A stretch of 64,000 nucleotides of DNA. Source: Saccopteryx bilineata (taxonomy: Eukaryota; Chordata; Mammalia; Chiroptera; Emballonuridae). Shown here piece after piece: positions 53,932 to 64,000 of the stretch (positions are counted from its first letter, which is position 1; the number at the start of each line of letters is the position of its first letter). A program made the translations under genes and the position numbers. Below the pieces are notes generated by a model, which was given only the letters and a program-made list of their open reading frames with translations, did no database searches and was not told the DNA's origin. The stretch spans positions 69,006,982 through 69,070,981 of the forward strand of contig NC_089492.1 in NCBI RefSeq assembly GCF_036850765.1. The letters run 5' to 3'.

Positions 53932-55654
53932 CAGAACAGAGCAGTGTCCCAAGGCTTTGAATTTAAAAACACCACATACTGATTTTTTTTTTTTATCTTA
54001 GGGATTCAAGCTACTGTCGCATCTGTGAACAATTATCCCATCTAAGCCACCTGAAAAAAAAAAAAGATCTATGATCTGTTCTCTAACTATAGGATTCTTT
54101 TACTTCCTTCATTGCATGACATTAGTCTATTAGAGAACAGCATATTTTATTCTTTGTTTCCCTCACTTCAAGAGTCTATTTTTATCTACCACCCCAAGTC
54201 TCTGACACTTAGCATTCCCCTTTGCTCCTTTACTTTCCCCGATTCCCCGACTCCTTCCCTCGGCCATGCACTCTGGGCCTGTGCTGCACGGGCAGCTTGG
54301 GATTCCCCAGAGATGCCAAAGCTCCCAGCCACCAACGCCTCTGAGGTCCGGTTTTGGACTCAGAGAATCCAGTTACTTGCTGTAAGGCTTTCTGAAAGTT
54401 ATTTGATCTCTTCAACCTTAATTATCTCATGTATAAAATTTTTTAAAAGATACCAACATTACAGGAATGCAACAATAATGCATAAAAATTTATGCAAAGT
54501 AGCTGGGTCTGAAGCAGAAGCTGAAACTATACTGGTCACTGTCACTAGAAGTAGAGGTATTCTATTTCTGCTACACTGAATGCCTTCTCCTAGGGAGTAA
54601 GTCCCAGGGGAAAATATTAAATAAAGAGTTAAAAGCATCATCTGAGTTTCAATCTAGCTTTGCTATTAACAGTGTAAACCTAGAAAAGTTATTCAACTTC
54701 TGCATGCCTCAACATCCTCATCCGTGAGTGAAGAAAATATACTGATGAAAGAATAAAAAAGATAAATGCTTAAAATCATTTAGCACTGTCCTAGGTCCAG
54801 AGGCTACGCTTTCATAGTCACTCTATCATTACAGTGTCTGTTAATTACGAGAATCCAAAGTGTTCCTTAGTGAACACACACACACTCTATTATAGCATTC
54901 ACAAAGTTAAACTTACTATTTAAAAGTAAATTAGAAGAATCTAAGTTAAGTGACTTATGTAAAATCAACCACGAGGTCATTGCTTCAGGAGATTCAACAT
55001 CAAATAAAGGAGGTAACCTAGATGTCACTTAAGAAGGCAGAACTAAATCATGATTAAGAAAACTTATACATGTTCATTACAATCAGTACATACTCTTCCT
55101 GAAGAAACAGGCTAGCAGGTAATTGTGACTGAGGATTCCAGGAAAGACGGTAGACATGACATCTCTCTCCAGCACTGTTTAAGGTGAATATACTATAACT
55201 GGTCCATAACAAGAGGCACCTGTCTTTCTTCACCACAAACTAAATGCAGACAGAGCTATCAGACCATTGGAGTAGATGACAGTGGCTGCAAAAGTCATCC
55301 AACTAACCCCATTACATCATGACTCTGTGCTCACAAAGCAACCTCCAATTATACTTTGAATGTTGTGGTCATATGTATAATCTTCAAGAAGGTCACAGGC
55401 TGATCAGTGGAGACAAGTATTCAGTCCACGTGATTAGTTATTTCTCACCATGTCTTAAGAGGATAGTTAAAGCAAGGTTACCCCCCAAAAGCAGCTCTGC
55501 CTGCTGGAGCCATCTCTTTATATGTCTACAGAATGTAGACCAAGGTTTAACACATAGCTGGTACTCAAGACCCATTGAGGGAATAGATGAAGGTGAAATA
55601 TACAACTGACTGAAAAAACAGTTTACAACTGACTTTATAGCTTTGGCTATATTG

Positions 55655-56630
55655 CGTAGGGCAATTAAAAATTGTAGATGCTCAATGTCACTAATCATCA
55701 GAGAAATGAAAATTAAAACCACAATGAGATAGCATCTCATACCTGTCAGAATGGCGCTCATCATAAATCAAACAAGTGCTAGTGAGGCTGTGGAGAAAAG
55801 GGAACCCTAATTATGCATTGTTGGTGGGAATGCAAATTGGTGCAGCCACTGTGGAAAACAGCACGGAAGGTCCTCAAAAAATTTAAAATGAAACTGCCTT
55901 ATGACCCACCAATTCTACTTCTGAGAATATATCTGAAGAAACTTAAAGGACTAATTTGAAAGGATATATGCATCCCTATGTTCATTGCAGTGTTATTTAC
56001 AACAGTCAAGATATGAAAACAGCCCCAGTGCCCGTCAACAGACAAATGGATAAAAAAGCCATGGTGTGTGTGTGTGTGGGGGGGGGTGTATACACACACA
56101 CTCACACATATATACACACAGTGAAATATTACTTGGCCATAAAAAAGAATAAAATCATACCGTTTCTGACAGTATGGATGAACCTAGAGGGTATTATGCT
56201 AAGTGAAATAAGACAGAGGAAGACAAATACCATGTGACTTCACTTATATGTAGAATTTAAAGAACAAAATAAGATAATAGAAACAAACTCATAAATACAG
56301 AGAATAGACTGATGGTTACTAGAGAAGAGGGAGGTTGGGGGGCTGAGTGAAAAGGGTGAAGAGATTAAGAACTACTAACTAATAGTTACAAAATAGTTAT
56401 GGGGATGTAAAATATAGTATAGGAAAAAAAATAAAATAAAATAAAATATAGTATAGGGAATACAGTCATAAGTTTGTAATAACTATGTATGATACCAGGT
56501 AGGTACTTGAAATATTGGGAGAACCAGTTTGTAAGATCTACGATTGTTTAACCACTATGCTGTACACCCAAAACTAATACAGAATAATATTGGAATGTAA
56601 TTATAATTTAAAAATAAAATTTAAAATAAA
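55655..56630 (+). mobile_element. L1 3'-end copy, 5' truncated
   Basis: Landmarks: tgtcactaatcatcagagaa, atgaaaattaaaaccacaat, gtggagaaaagggaacccta, gttatttacaacagtcaaga, gtattatgctaagtgaaata, and a 3'UTR ending atttaaaataaaaaattg. A (GT)nG(n) and (CA)n stretch lies at 56064-56118. Sister copy of the 31935 element. A SINE has landed exactly in its A-rich tail. Confidence 0.92.
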
Positions 56631-56637
56631 AAATTGT

Positions 56638-56920
56638 GCCTGACCTGTGGTGGCGCAGTGGATAAAGCGTCGACCTGGAAATGCTGAGGTAGCCGGTTTG
56701 AAACCCTGGGCCTGCCTAGTCAAGGCACATATGGGAGTTGATGCTTCCAGCTCCTCCCCACCTTCTCTCTCTGTCTCTCTCTCCTCTCTCTCTCCCTCTC
56801 TGTCTCTCTCTCCCCCTTTCTCTCTCCTCTCTAAAAAAATGAATAAAATTTAAAAAATAAATAAATAAAACATAAATAAAAAACAAAACCAAAAGACTAA
56901 AAATAAATAAATAAATAAAT
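56638..56920 (+). mobile_element. bat tRNA-derived SINE in L1 tail
   Basis: Starts gcctgacctgtggtggcgca with an A box (tggcgcagtggat) and B-box-like ccggtttgaaaccc, then a long (TCTC)n block (56766-56828) and an (AAAT)n tail. A target duplication aaattgt is at 56631-56637 and 56921-56927. The body is much shorter than in the second-family copies at 33317 and 38309, lacking the middle part. Confidence 0.9.
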
Positions 56921-56927
56921 AAATTGT

Positions 56928-59900
56928 ATATATTCAAACATAAGATAATGTTTTATGCCTCTCAAATTATAACTCAGTCAACTTTTGTGCAGGTTCTTGT
57001 AAAGCCTCTCACATAAAAGACATAGCTCATGTCTATTATGTTACTTTGAACAAATATTCTTTGCAGAAGACATATCATAGAGTCAAATCAATCAGTGACA
57101 TTTCTGTATGTGTAGAGTGAACCCAGCAGAAATCAGCAAAAAGAGAGGTAAATAAATCAGACATTTCATAATTCATGGGGCGTGACCACACAAATGCAAA
57201 GATTAAACATTGCCATAAATAAGCCCCAAACGAACCCATTGAAAGGCTACACTGCACACGATTAGGCTGCACACAGAAAAATTATAAACTTGTGAGACAA
57301 AAGAAAAGCACAGCCATTGTTACGTTATACTATATTATAGCTCAGACACATTTTCAACATCACTCACAGATTTAGTGAGTACTCTTTCTCAAACCATGAG
57401 GCAGAAGTGAAAAATGTACATTTGAAAAAACAGTTATGTCAAATCCTCAAAATGAGGCAAAGGATAGCCAAGGCATATGTGAAGAGAATGAATAAAATTA
57501 TTATATGAAACATGAAAGTGGAAAGAAGCAATATTCCTAAATATGTATACTTTATATTATATCTTATTTTACAAATATTTAATGGAATCAATAAATTAAA
57601 TACAAGTAGACATTTACATTGAACTATATCTTCTTTAAAATTTTATATAGCCATAAACCAAATGTTTTTCCTTTGGTCAGCTCCTATTTGGAAAATGAAG
57701 CATCTATTGATGTTTATACTGGCTCTGTAGTCCGCCATGCTATTGTTCTCTCTCCCAAATTTTAAAATTCAAGTCTTCCTCTTTTTCTTAAAAGAGGGTA
57801 GAAAAACATTAGCTCTTCAAAGCAGTATACACCTGGTACCAGCTTATGAAAACCAAATCAACATGTATAGACTAAACTTGAATTTAAGGCTATACCCAGC
57901 CAATGAGAAATGCTAGTCAATTTCAAAACATTATTAACAGAAAGTGTAGCATATTGGAGTAGCACTATGCAATGACTGATTGTAGAGGTCTAGACTAGTT
58001 GACTTTTTTTTTTGTAAAAGAAATGCTATGTGGTAAATAGTGACTGTGTCGTTGAAATATCTCTTTTAAGTCCACTTTATTGGCAACACTCCTTGCCACA
58101 CTAGCTCAAGTCCCTAACACAGAAAATCTGAGCAGATTATATGAAGCTCCATGCTGCTGCTCATCTCCCCTCCAAATCCAATCTGCCCTTAAAATGGCTG
58201 TCAGATTCATACCTAAAACCCTTTTACCATATGAATCCCTTGGTCAAAATATTCTGTGGTTCCTCTACTGGCTCCAGGATGAATTCCAAATTCCTTAGCC
58301 TGTGATTCAGGGTCCTGCCCAGCTTGGCTGCAGCTGATCCTTCCAACCTTATCTACTATCAATTCCTTCTTCGGCTCTAACTGGTCTCCTCACAGTCTCC
58401 AGAACTATCCTACCTTTGTTCCTTCATTTAGAATGCATTCCATCTCTTCTCAACCTATTCAAATTCTACCCATTTCCCAATACTCAGCTTAGATTCCATC
58501 TCCTTGTTGAAGCCTGGCCAGACCTCACGGAGCTGAAGAGCTCTTTTTTCCTGTACTCTGAGAGCACTTTTGTTTGGATCAGTGGCTCCTAACCTTCTAC
58601 AGAATGAAGCCCTCTTCTAACACCAAAATATTTCAGAACCAAATGAAAGCCTATTTTTAATCTGTTGACTGAGAAAGTGCATAATGACAAAAACCTACAG
58701 CCAATTTTCAGACAAGAAAATCCGTAGTTTCAAAAACATAACAGAACATCCACATGTGAAGAAGAGTTATATTAATACGTGGCCTATTAATTTCCTCATC
58801 CTACAAAGATTCTGCACAAATGAATTTGCTAATGTTTGGTACTAGGCTCTACACTTCCTGGGGATCTCTAAACTACAGACTGAAAATCCTCATCTTCATA
58901 ATTTAATTGACTTACTATGACCTTTTTTTAGTTTTTGCCAAATTTTCAAATAGCCTTTTCTTCCCCAACTAGACTATAAGCTCTTTAAGGTAGAGGTAGG
59001 ATCACATACTTGGTATATCTGCTAGAATCTGATGGAGTCTTTGCAGATAGTAAAACCTAAAAAATGCTGCCTTCTTAGGACACATGAAGTATTTTAGGTT
59101 CACTTTTATCGCCAATATTTTATTATAAGAATTTTCCCAAATACAGAAAAGATAAATTATACAATGAACATCTATAAACCTGCCATGAACTTTTCCATAT
59201 ATATCCCTCATAAAACTATCTTATTTTTCATGCATTTCAAAATAAGTTACAGACATAATACACTTCTCTTAAAACACTTCAGCATTCATACTAGAGTTCA
59301 TATTTGTTTATGCTTTTTTTTCTTTATGTAAAAATTATATATATTTAAATGCATAAATCTTAAATGTGCCATTGGATGACTTTTAACAGATGTCCTCATT
59401 TAAATTCCAAAGTGGCATCTAACTATTTTTAGGTTGTTAAAATAATGGAAGCAGAGCACAACAGTATGAATAGACTACACCAATTTATGGACTAAGATAA
59501 CAATGTAACATTCTCAATTTTTAGCATAGGCAATATTTAAGTAGAATTTTAACATGGAAGAGTAAGAATTTTAAAAGTAGTTTATGTTTATTGAGCACCT
59601 ACTACTGTCAGGCATCGTGCTCAGCATTTTCTAAACAATTACCGGTTTGTTCCTCATGGCTATTTTATAAGCTATTTGCGATAATGGTCACACTTTAAAG
59701 ATGAGGAAACTGCACCTTAAAGATGTTTAAAAACTAACCAAAGGTTACATGGCTAGTTTTAAATTTCTTTGATTACTATACCTTTTATGAAACCACAGAA
59801 AGGCAAACATTTTCTGATTAGAGTTTTATCATCCTTCACCATTCCTCAAACGGAGACCTGAGCAGTCAGGGAAAGGCACAGCAATAGGAAAGTCCAAGAA

Positions 59901-60370
59901 TACTAGGGCATTGAATAAAAGTGTATCAGTGTTATGTTGCAAATTAGCGGATGGTAAAATAAACTAGTTAGTGGATGGTAAAATAAACTAGTTAATGGAT
60001 GGTAAAATAAACTAGCGGACCAAGATTGGAAGCAGATGAGCTGGCCTGGACTCAGAACCTTAATCATCAATCTGATGAAATGGTTTACTCGCCTAAAATG
60101 TAATCAACCTACCAAATTTACATCCCAGATCATACCCTATCTATCTCTTCCCATCTTTTACCAACTCACAGGAGCACCCAGATATAAACCCTCCCTATAC
60201 TCTGCACTGATTAAGCCAGTACTTACTGAGTACCCTGGGTACTCAGAGTACCTGCAAGTCCATTAGGTGATGCAAAAAATTTCAAAGGAAGAAGAAATAT
60301 TCTCTCCTCTCATGGAGACACTACAATAGCCAGTTCTAGTAGACATGTTTTTATAAAATATAACATTATT
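56928..60370. other. intron: AT-rich with L2- and MIR-type relics
   Basis: 58060-58570 is an L2-like pyrimidine-rich relic (ctctactggctccaggatga, attccaaattccttagcctg, ggtcctgcccagcttggctg). 59580-59780 is an old repeat with attgagcacctactactgtc and gatgaggaaactgcacctta. 59944-60015 is a small tandem repeat. No exon found. Confidence 0.5.
59944..60015. repeat. three tandem copies of a 24-base unit
   Basis: The unit ttag(c/t)ggatggtaaaataaac followed by tag occurs three times in a row with only two or three changes between copies, so the duplication is recent. Confidence 0.93.
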
Positions 60371-61145
60371 ATTTAATAGCTGTTATGTTTTGAGCATGTA
60401 ATAGATGCTAATGACCATGCTTAGTATTTTAGATATATTGTCATAACACCCTGTGATAAACATGCAATCCCCATTTTACAGTGGAGAACACAGAGGTTCA
60501 GAGATCAGAGATGATGATATTAATAGCCAGTGGATATTAAGAAGTTCCTAGGAGCCATACACTGTTCTTAATGCTTTTCCAACTCAGGTACCCATCCTCA
60601 CAACCCTGTATGTAGGGACTGTTATTGTTTTGTTTTGTTTTTTTGTTGTTTTTTTGTAGTTTTCCGAAGTTAGAAGCGGAGAGGCAATCAGACTCTCACA
60701 TGTGCCCGACTGGGATCCACCCGGCATGCCCACCAGGGGGTGATGCTCGGCCCCTCTGGGGCGTTGCTCTGTTGCTGCCAGAGCCATTCTAGCGCCTGAG
60801 GCAGAGGCCATGAAGCCATCCCCGGCGGCGCCTGGGCCAGCTTTGCTCCAACGGAGCCTTGGCTGCAGGAGGGGAAGAGAAAGAGGAAGGAGAGGGGGAA
60901 GAGGGAAGTAGATGGTTGCTTCTCCTGTGTGCCCTGACTGGGAACCGAACCCGGGACTTCCACATGCCGGGCCGACACTCTACCACTGAACCAACTGGCC
61001 AGGGCCTAGTATTGTCTTCCTTTTACAGAGCAGGACACAGAGGCCCAAGCAGTAATGTAATTATTCAGTATCACACTAACTGTGTAGTGAGTGGCAGAAC
61101 TAAGAGCCTGACTTCAGAGCTCCTTCTCATTCCCCTGCTCTGTTG
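60370..61145 (+). repeat. old MIR/L2-class repeat, split by a SINE
   Basis: The left parts (gatgctaatgaccatgctta, aatccccattttacagtgga; then acccatcctcacaaccctgt) and the right part (tccttttacagagcaggaca, ggcagaactaagagcctgac) are in the order expected for the common mammalian cattttacagatgagg repeat. The 60629-61009 SINE interrupts it. Confidence 0.7.
60629..61009 (-). mobile_element. bat tRNA-derived SINE, minus strand, inside an older repeat
   Basis: On the minus strand the head is ggccctggccagttggttca with B box gggttcggttccc, and the body matches the 12178/15180 family (gatggcttcatggcctctgc, gccccctggtgggcat-like tract). Its tail is T-rich on the plus strand. Target duplication tattgt at 60623-60628 and 61010-61015. 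Confidence 0.93.
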
Positions 61146-63049
61146 TCCCACAAAATCTACATGTCAGTTACATGATTAATCAACAGCTGAATTGCAATTT
61201 TCTAGCCCAGGTTAGTCAGAGCACAAAATCTATCTTCTCACCATCACTTTTCTGTATTTTAAATATTATTCATTCCCTCTTATATATATATTTATGCTGA
61301 AAGAAATGGTGATATATTTCAAAGAAAAATGCCCTCGTTAATTCTCATCTGGAGTCTTCTTACCACCCACTACCCCTTAAATACAGTTTCCGAATACCAC
61401 CCGAGTACATTTCTGAAATGCAGCGCAGTCGCAGTGCTCCTCTTACCAGCCTCCCGGTGGCCCAGCTCCTGCACGACTGAATCCCAGCTGCTGACCTGCG
61501 TGCTCAAGGTCCTTCATCATCTGTTTGGGTGACTCTTAGCTCCATCTCTGTGCACTCTGCCCATGTCCTTCATAAAACACACATGGCACCCCTGGAATTA
61601 GGCATGTCTTTGCTACAGCTGAGTGATTCTTGCTTTCTTCCTTCCTGACTTGGCATCCAGTGTTTTCCTAATTCTTTTTTAAGACCCTAAGTGTTATCAG
61701 TGTATATAAACCATCCTGCAGCCTCAGCCACCTCAGTCCCGACCAGGTGTCCCTCCTCCTCTGCAGAACACAGTCCTCATTACAGTGACCTGGCCATAGG
61801 TCCGCAAATCATGGGAGACTAGGAACTTCTCACAGAATGAATAGTATATTTGATAAAAATTTGTAGACACACTCACTTAATACATATTTCTTGAATGAAT
61901 TAACAATGCAATGGTGGATATATAGTATGATATATATTCTTATTAACTTTTAATGTATAAAAATAAATATAATTTATTATTTAGCAGCAGTCACAATTCC
62001 TTACTACCATGTAAGGATACTAATGCCTGATCTTTATAGCATTCAGTTTTTTCTTGGAATATGTGGAAGTCCCTTCATCATTGCTAACAGTTCCACAGTT
62101 GTTAGTGCAGGACAAATGCACATCAGTTAAACCTAATCAGCAGCAATGCTCACGGCTGATGTTCTCTGCACGACCAGCCCAAGGCTACTGTATGAATTGG
62201 GTCTATGAAATGATCATTTTCAGATATTTGGAAATGGGCTTTAGATACTTATTAAGTCTGGTAATGCCTTATAAATACAATTAATGAGTCTCTTCTCCTG
62301 TAATTATTCAACTGTATTATTTGCTTAGTACTATGGTAAGAAGCATTCATTTAACAAATACGTGTTGACTGCTTAATCATCACCAAGCCTTCTGCTAAGT
62401 GCTGAGGACACAACAGCAAACAGGTTTGTCCTGTCTTTAAGGAGTCTAGAGACTCTGTACACATACATATAGATAAACACACATATAAATAGATGTTTCC
62501 TTCACTGGGTCACAATCTTAGATAACGTAATAAAAGTTTTTTAAGGCAGATAAATTATACTGATCACAAAAATTAGGGTATATTTCAAAATGAATATGAA
62601 GTGACAGAACATCCTCTAACTTCTGTGAGCAGTGCATTTCTGTAAAAGCCCAGCATTTTGGCTATTGGGGAGTCCACGTGTTAGAGTGTCAAGAACGTGG
62701 GCTTTCAAATCAGCCTCATGTGCCTTTGAATCTCAGCCTCAAAACAAAGATTATGCTGTGTAATAGACTAGTTATTTATACGCTTTAAAATGAGATGCAT
62801 AAAAGTTACCCTAACTTTTTTTGAGGATGAAATAAGGTACGTAGAGAACACAATAAACATTGTGTTCAATAAATAGTTAGAACCCAGTCAATTCAGTTCA
62901 CATTCTTTCCTTTGCTAAAAATTATTCTTTTCTGCAAAATGTATCTTATCAGTAATAGGGGCTATGATAAAATAGGTAAGCATTTTAGATTTTGATTCTA
63001 TTTTTTAAAAAATATTTCCAATTTGTATTATGGGAGTAATAAATCATAC
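61146..63049. other. intron: L2- and MIR-type relics
   Basis: 61320-61900 is L2-like. 62340-62480 belongs to the class of the 47210 repeat (catttaacaaatacgtgttg, tgctgaggacacaacagcaa). 62670-62880 resembles MIR (ggctttcaaatcagcctcat). No confident exon. Confidence 0.5.
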
Positions 63050-63130
63050 CTCCTTGAAATGTGTTTGGCAGAGTTTGTCTACCTTTTCTGGAGTGATAGG
63101 ATACTGGAAGAATGAAATAAACTCAAAATC
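63050..63130 (-). CDS. candidate extra exon, unverified (81 bases)
   Basis: On the minus strand an acceptor cctgattttgcag and a good donor GAG/gtatga bound 81 bases. One of the three frames is open across the whole block and reads DFEFISFFQYPITPEKVD then KLCQTHFKE. The other frames contain stops. It lies in the EYA1 intron upstream of the VKTEP exon, in gene orientation. If spliced between the known phase-1 exons the open frame would not be used and a TGA would be read early, so it could be a 5'UTR or alternative-start exon, a poison exon, a piece of another transcript, or a chance exon-like block. I do not recognise the peptide. An open frame over 27 codons in one of three frames is common by chance. 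Confidence 0.25.
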
Positions 63131-63421
63131 CTGCAAAATCAGGAACATAATCATAATAAGCTTTTACCTATATATAATTTGAGATCCTAAAACTTAACAT
63201 CATGCTTTGATTATCTTCTCACGAGAAGGCAATGGTTAGCAGTCACTGAGGCCAGCTATGTGACAAAAATACATTTTTTTCTACCCAGAGTAAAAATGGA
63301 AGATTTGTAACTATGTAGACTTTTTTTCTATTGTATCATTTGGAGCCAAAGAAAGGAGAACAAATTACTCCTAGACCTTACTCCAAGTAAATAAACATGC
63401 ACACACATTTTTGCATGCATT

Positions 63422-63427
63422 CGTGCG

Positions 63428-63464
<37 letters not shown>

Positions 63465-63466
63465 CA
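63422..63466. repeat. (CG)n-(CA)n microsatellite, Z-DNA-prone
   Basis: cgtgcgcgcgcgcgcacacaca continues as CA repeats to about 63465, after tgcatgcattcg. It is a strictly alternating purine-pyrimidine tract with a six-copy GC block. Confidence 0.95.
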
Positions 63467-64000
63467 CTTTATATACTGCTAGCCCAAGTCATCCTTGACC
63501 ATTATAAGAAATTAGGAATTACTTAAAACAAGGAAGTCATAACTAAAAGGACAAGAATTAGCCTAAATACCAGCACTCAGTAAAGGTTCACACATCTTCC
63601 TGGAAGGAACCACACATTGTTCTCAGAAGATAGGATGTTCTGAGGGAAATGAATTATAGCTTGTACCAAAGTTCTGGCCAACCCAGGGAGAGATGCCATA
63701 AAACTGCCATTCTCTGACCTCTTAGGTATTGGGAATAGGGGAAAATGTTTCCATTGAGTTACTCATTTATCAAGAAGCCTGGCTCTCTGGAGCCTCTGAG
63801 CCACGTTTCAGGCAATCAGCAGTATGGACGATTAGTCAGCTCCACATAATCAGCCCAAGTATACATAGAAGTCTCCCGGGCCCTGCACATGCTGCCCCTT
63901 TACTCCCGACTTTACCTCTCACCCTGCCTTTCTCTCTCCTCCAGCTTGCTGTTCCCAGGACAGACCAGGCACGTCCCTGACACTAGACACTCGGCTTTGG
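63467..64000. other. intron: unique sequence, nothing assigned
   Basis: No exon or repeat recognised. The 83-codon frame at 63729-63980 is unlikely to be a gene and does not match EYA1. Confidence 0.4.

Larger units (their letters stand above)
51015..55654. other. intron: unique sequence with MIR relics
   Basis: 52740-52960 and 54620-54810 (gctttgctattaacagtgta, cttctgcatgcctcaacatc) resemble MIR. A 19-base string gtcccctggggctataaaa occurs exactly at 51696-51714 and 53382-53400. A CpG-rich islet (53030-53250) and a possible processed pseudogene (53682-53931) are listed separately. No EYA1 exon was found. Confidence 0.45.

Overview
This is mammalian nuclear DNA, almost certainly from a bat. 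It is AT-rich and intron-dominated, with no bacterial-style gene packing. The lineage call rests on about eleven tRNA-derived SINEs of the bat type. One group starts with the ccctggccggttggctcagc head and ends in a heterogeneous A-rich tail; the other starts cctgaccaggtggtggcgca. From memory this mix fits a rhinolophoid (horseshoe-bat-like) genome best, but the species is an inference.

The only gene I can support is EYA1 (eyes absent homolog 1, a SIX-family transcriptional co-activator and HAD-type phosphatase). It lies on the minus strand, so transcription runs from right to left. Six consecutive coding exons are visible: 51014-50937, 40377-40308, 39991-39846, 35118-34981, 20004-19922 and 19521-19335. 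They splice in frame (intron phases 1,1,2,1,1,0,1) and give 702 coding bases, about 234 codons. These encode most of the Pro/Ser/Thr/Tyr/Gln-rich N-terminal transactivation half. The first coding exon, the C-terminal EYA (HAD phosphatase) exons and both UTRs are outside the window. A seventh possible exon, with good splice sites but unknown status, is at 63130-63050.

Layout: 1-19334 is the intron downstream of the last visible exon. It holds a G-rich minisatellite (262-803), three old or young SINEs, a long degenerate L1 ORF2 copy with a SINE nested in it, a further SINE, and a close pair of young DNA transposons (a SPIN-like hAT MITE and an internally deleted mariner). Exons at 19.3-20.0 kb are followed by a roughly 15 kb intron with SINEs, an L1 3' end and MIR/L2 relics. 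Exon 35.0 kb and the exon pair 39.8-40.4 kb are separated by L1 and SINE insertions. A roughly 10.6 kb intron dominated by old L2/MIR-type sequence leads to the exon at 50.9 kb. The remaining 13 kb is intron with an L1 3' end, SINEs, MIRs and simple repeats.

Repeat-free, CpG-retaining stretches (9.93-10.64, 27.6-27.83, 36.1-36.24, 39.24-39.56, 50.44-50.77 and 53.03-53.25 kb) are candidate regulatory elements of this developmental gene, but this cannot be proved without alignments. I found no clear sign of a new multi-gene biological system. The most interesting objects are the mariner copy that keeps only an intact DNA-binding ORF, the SPIN-like palindrome next to it, the higher-order minisatellite and the candidate extra exon.
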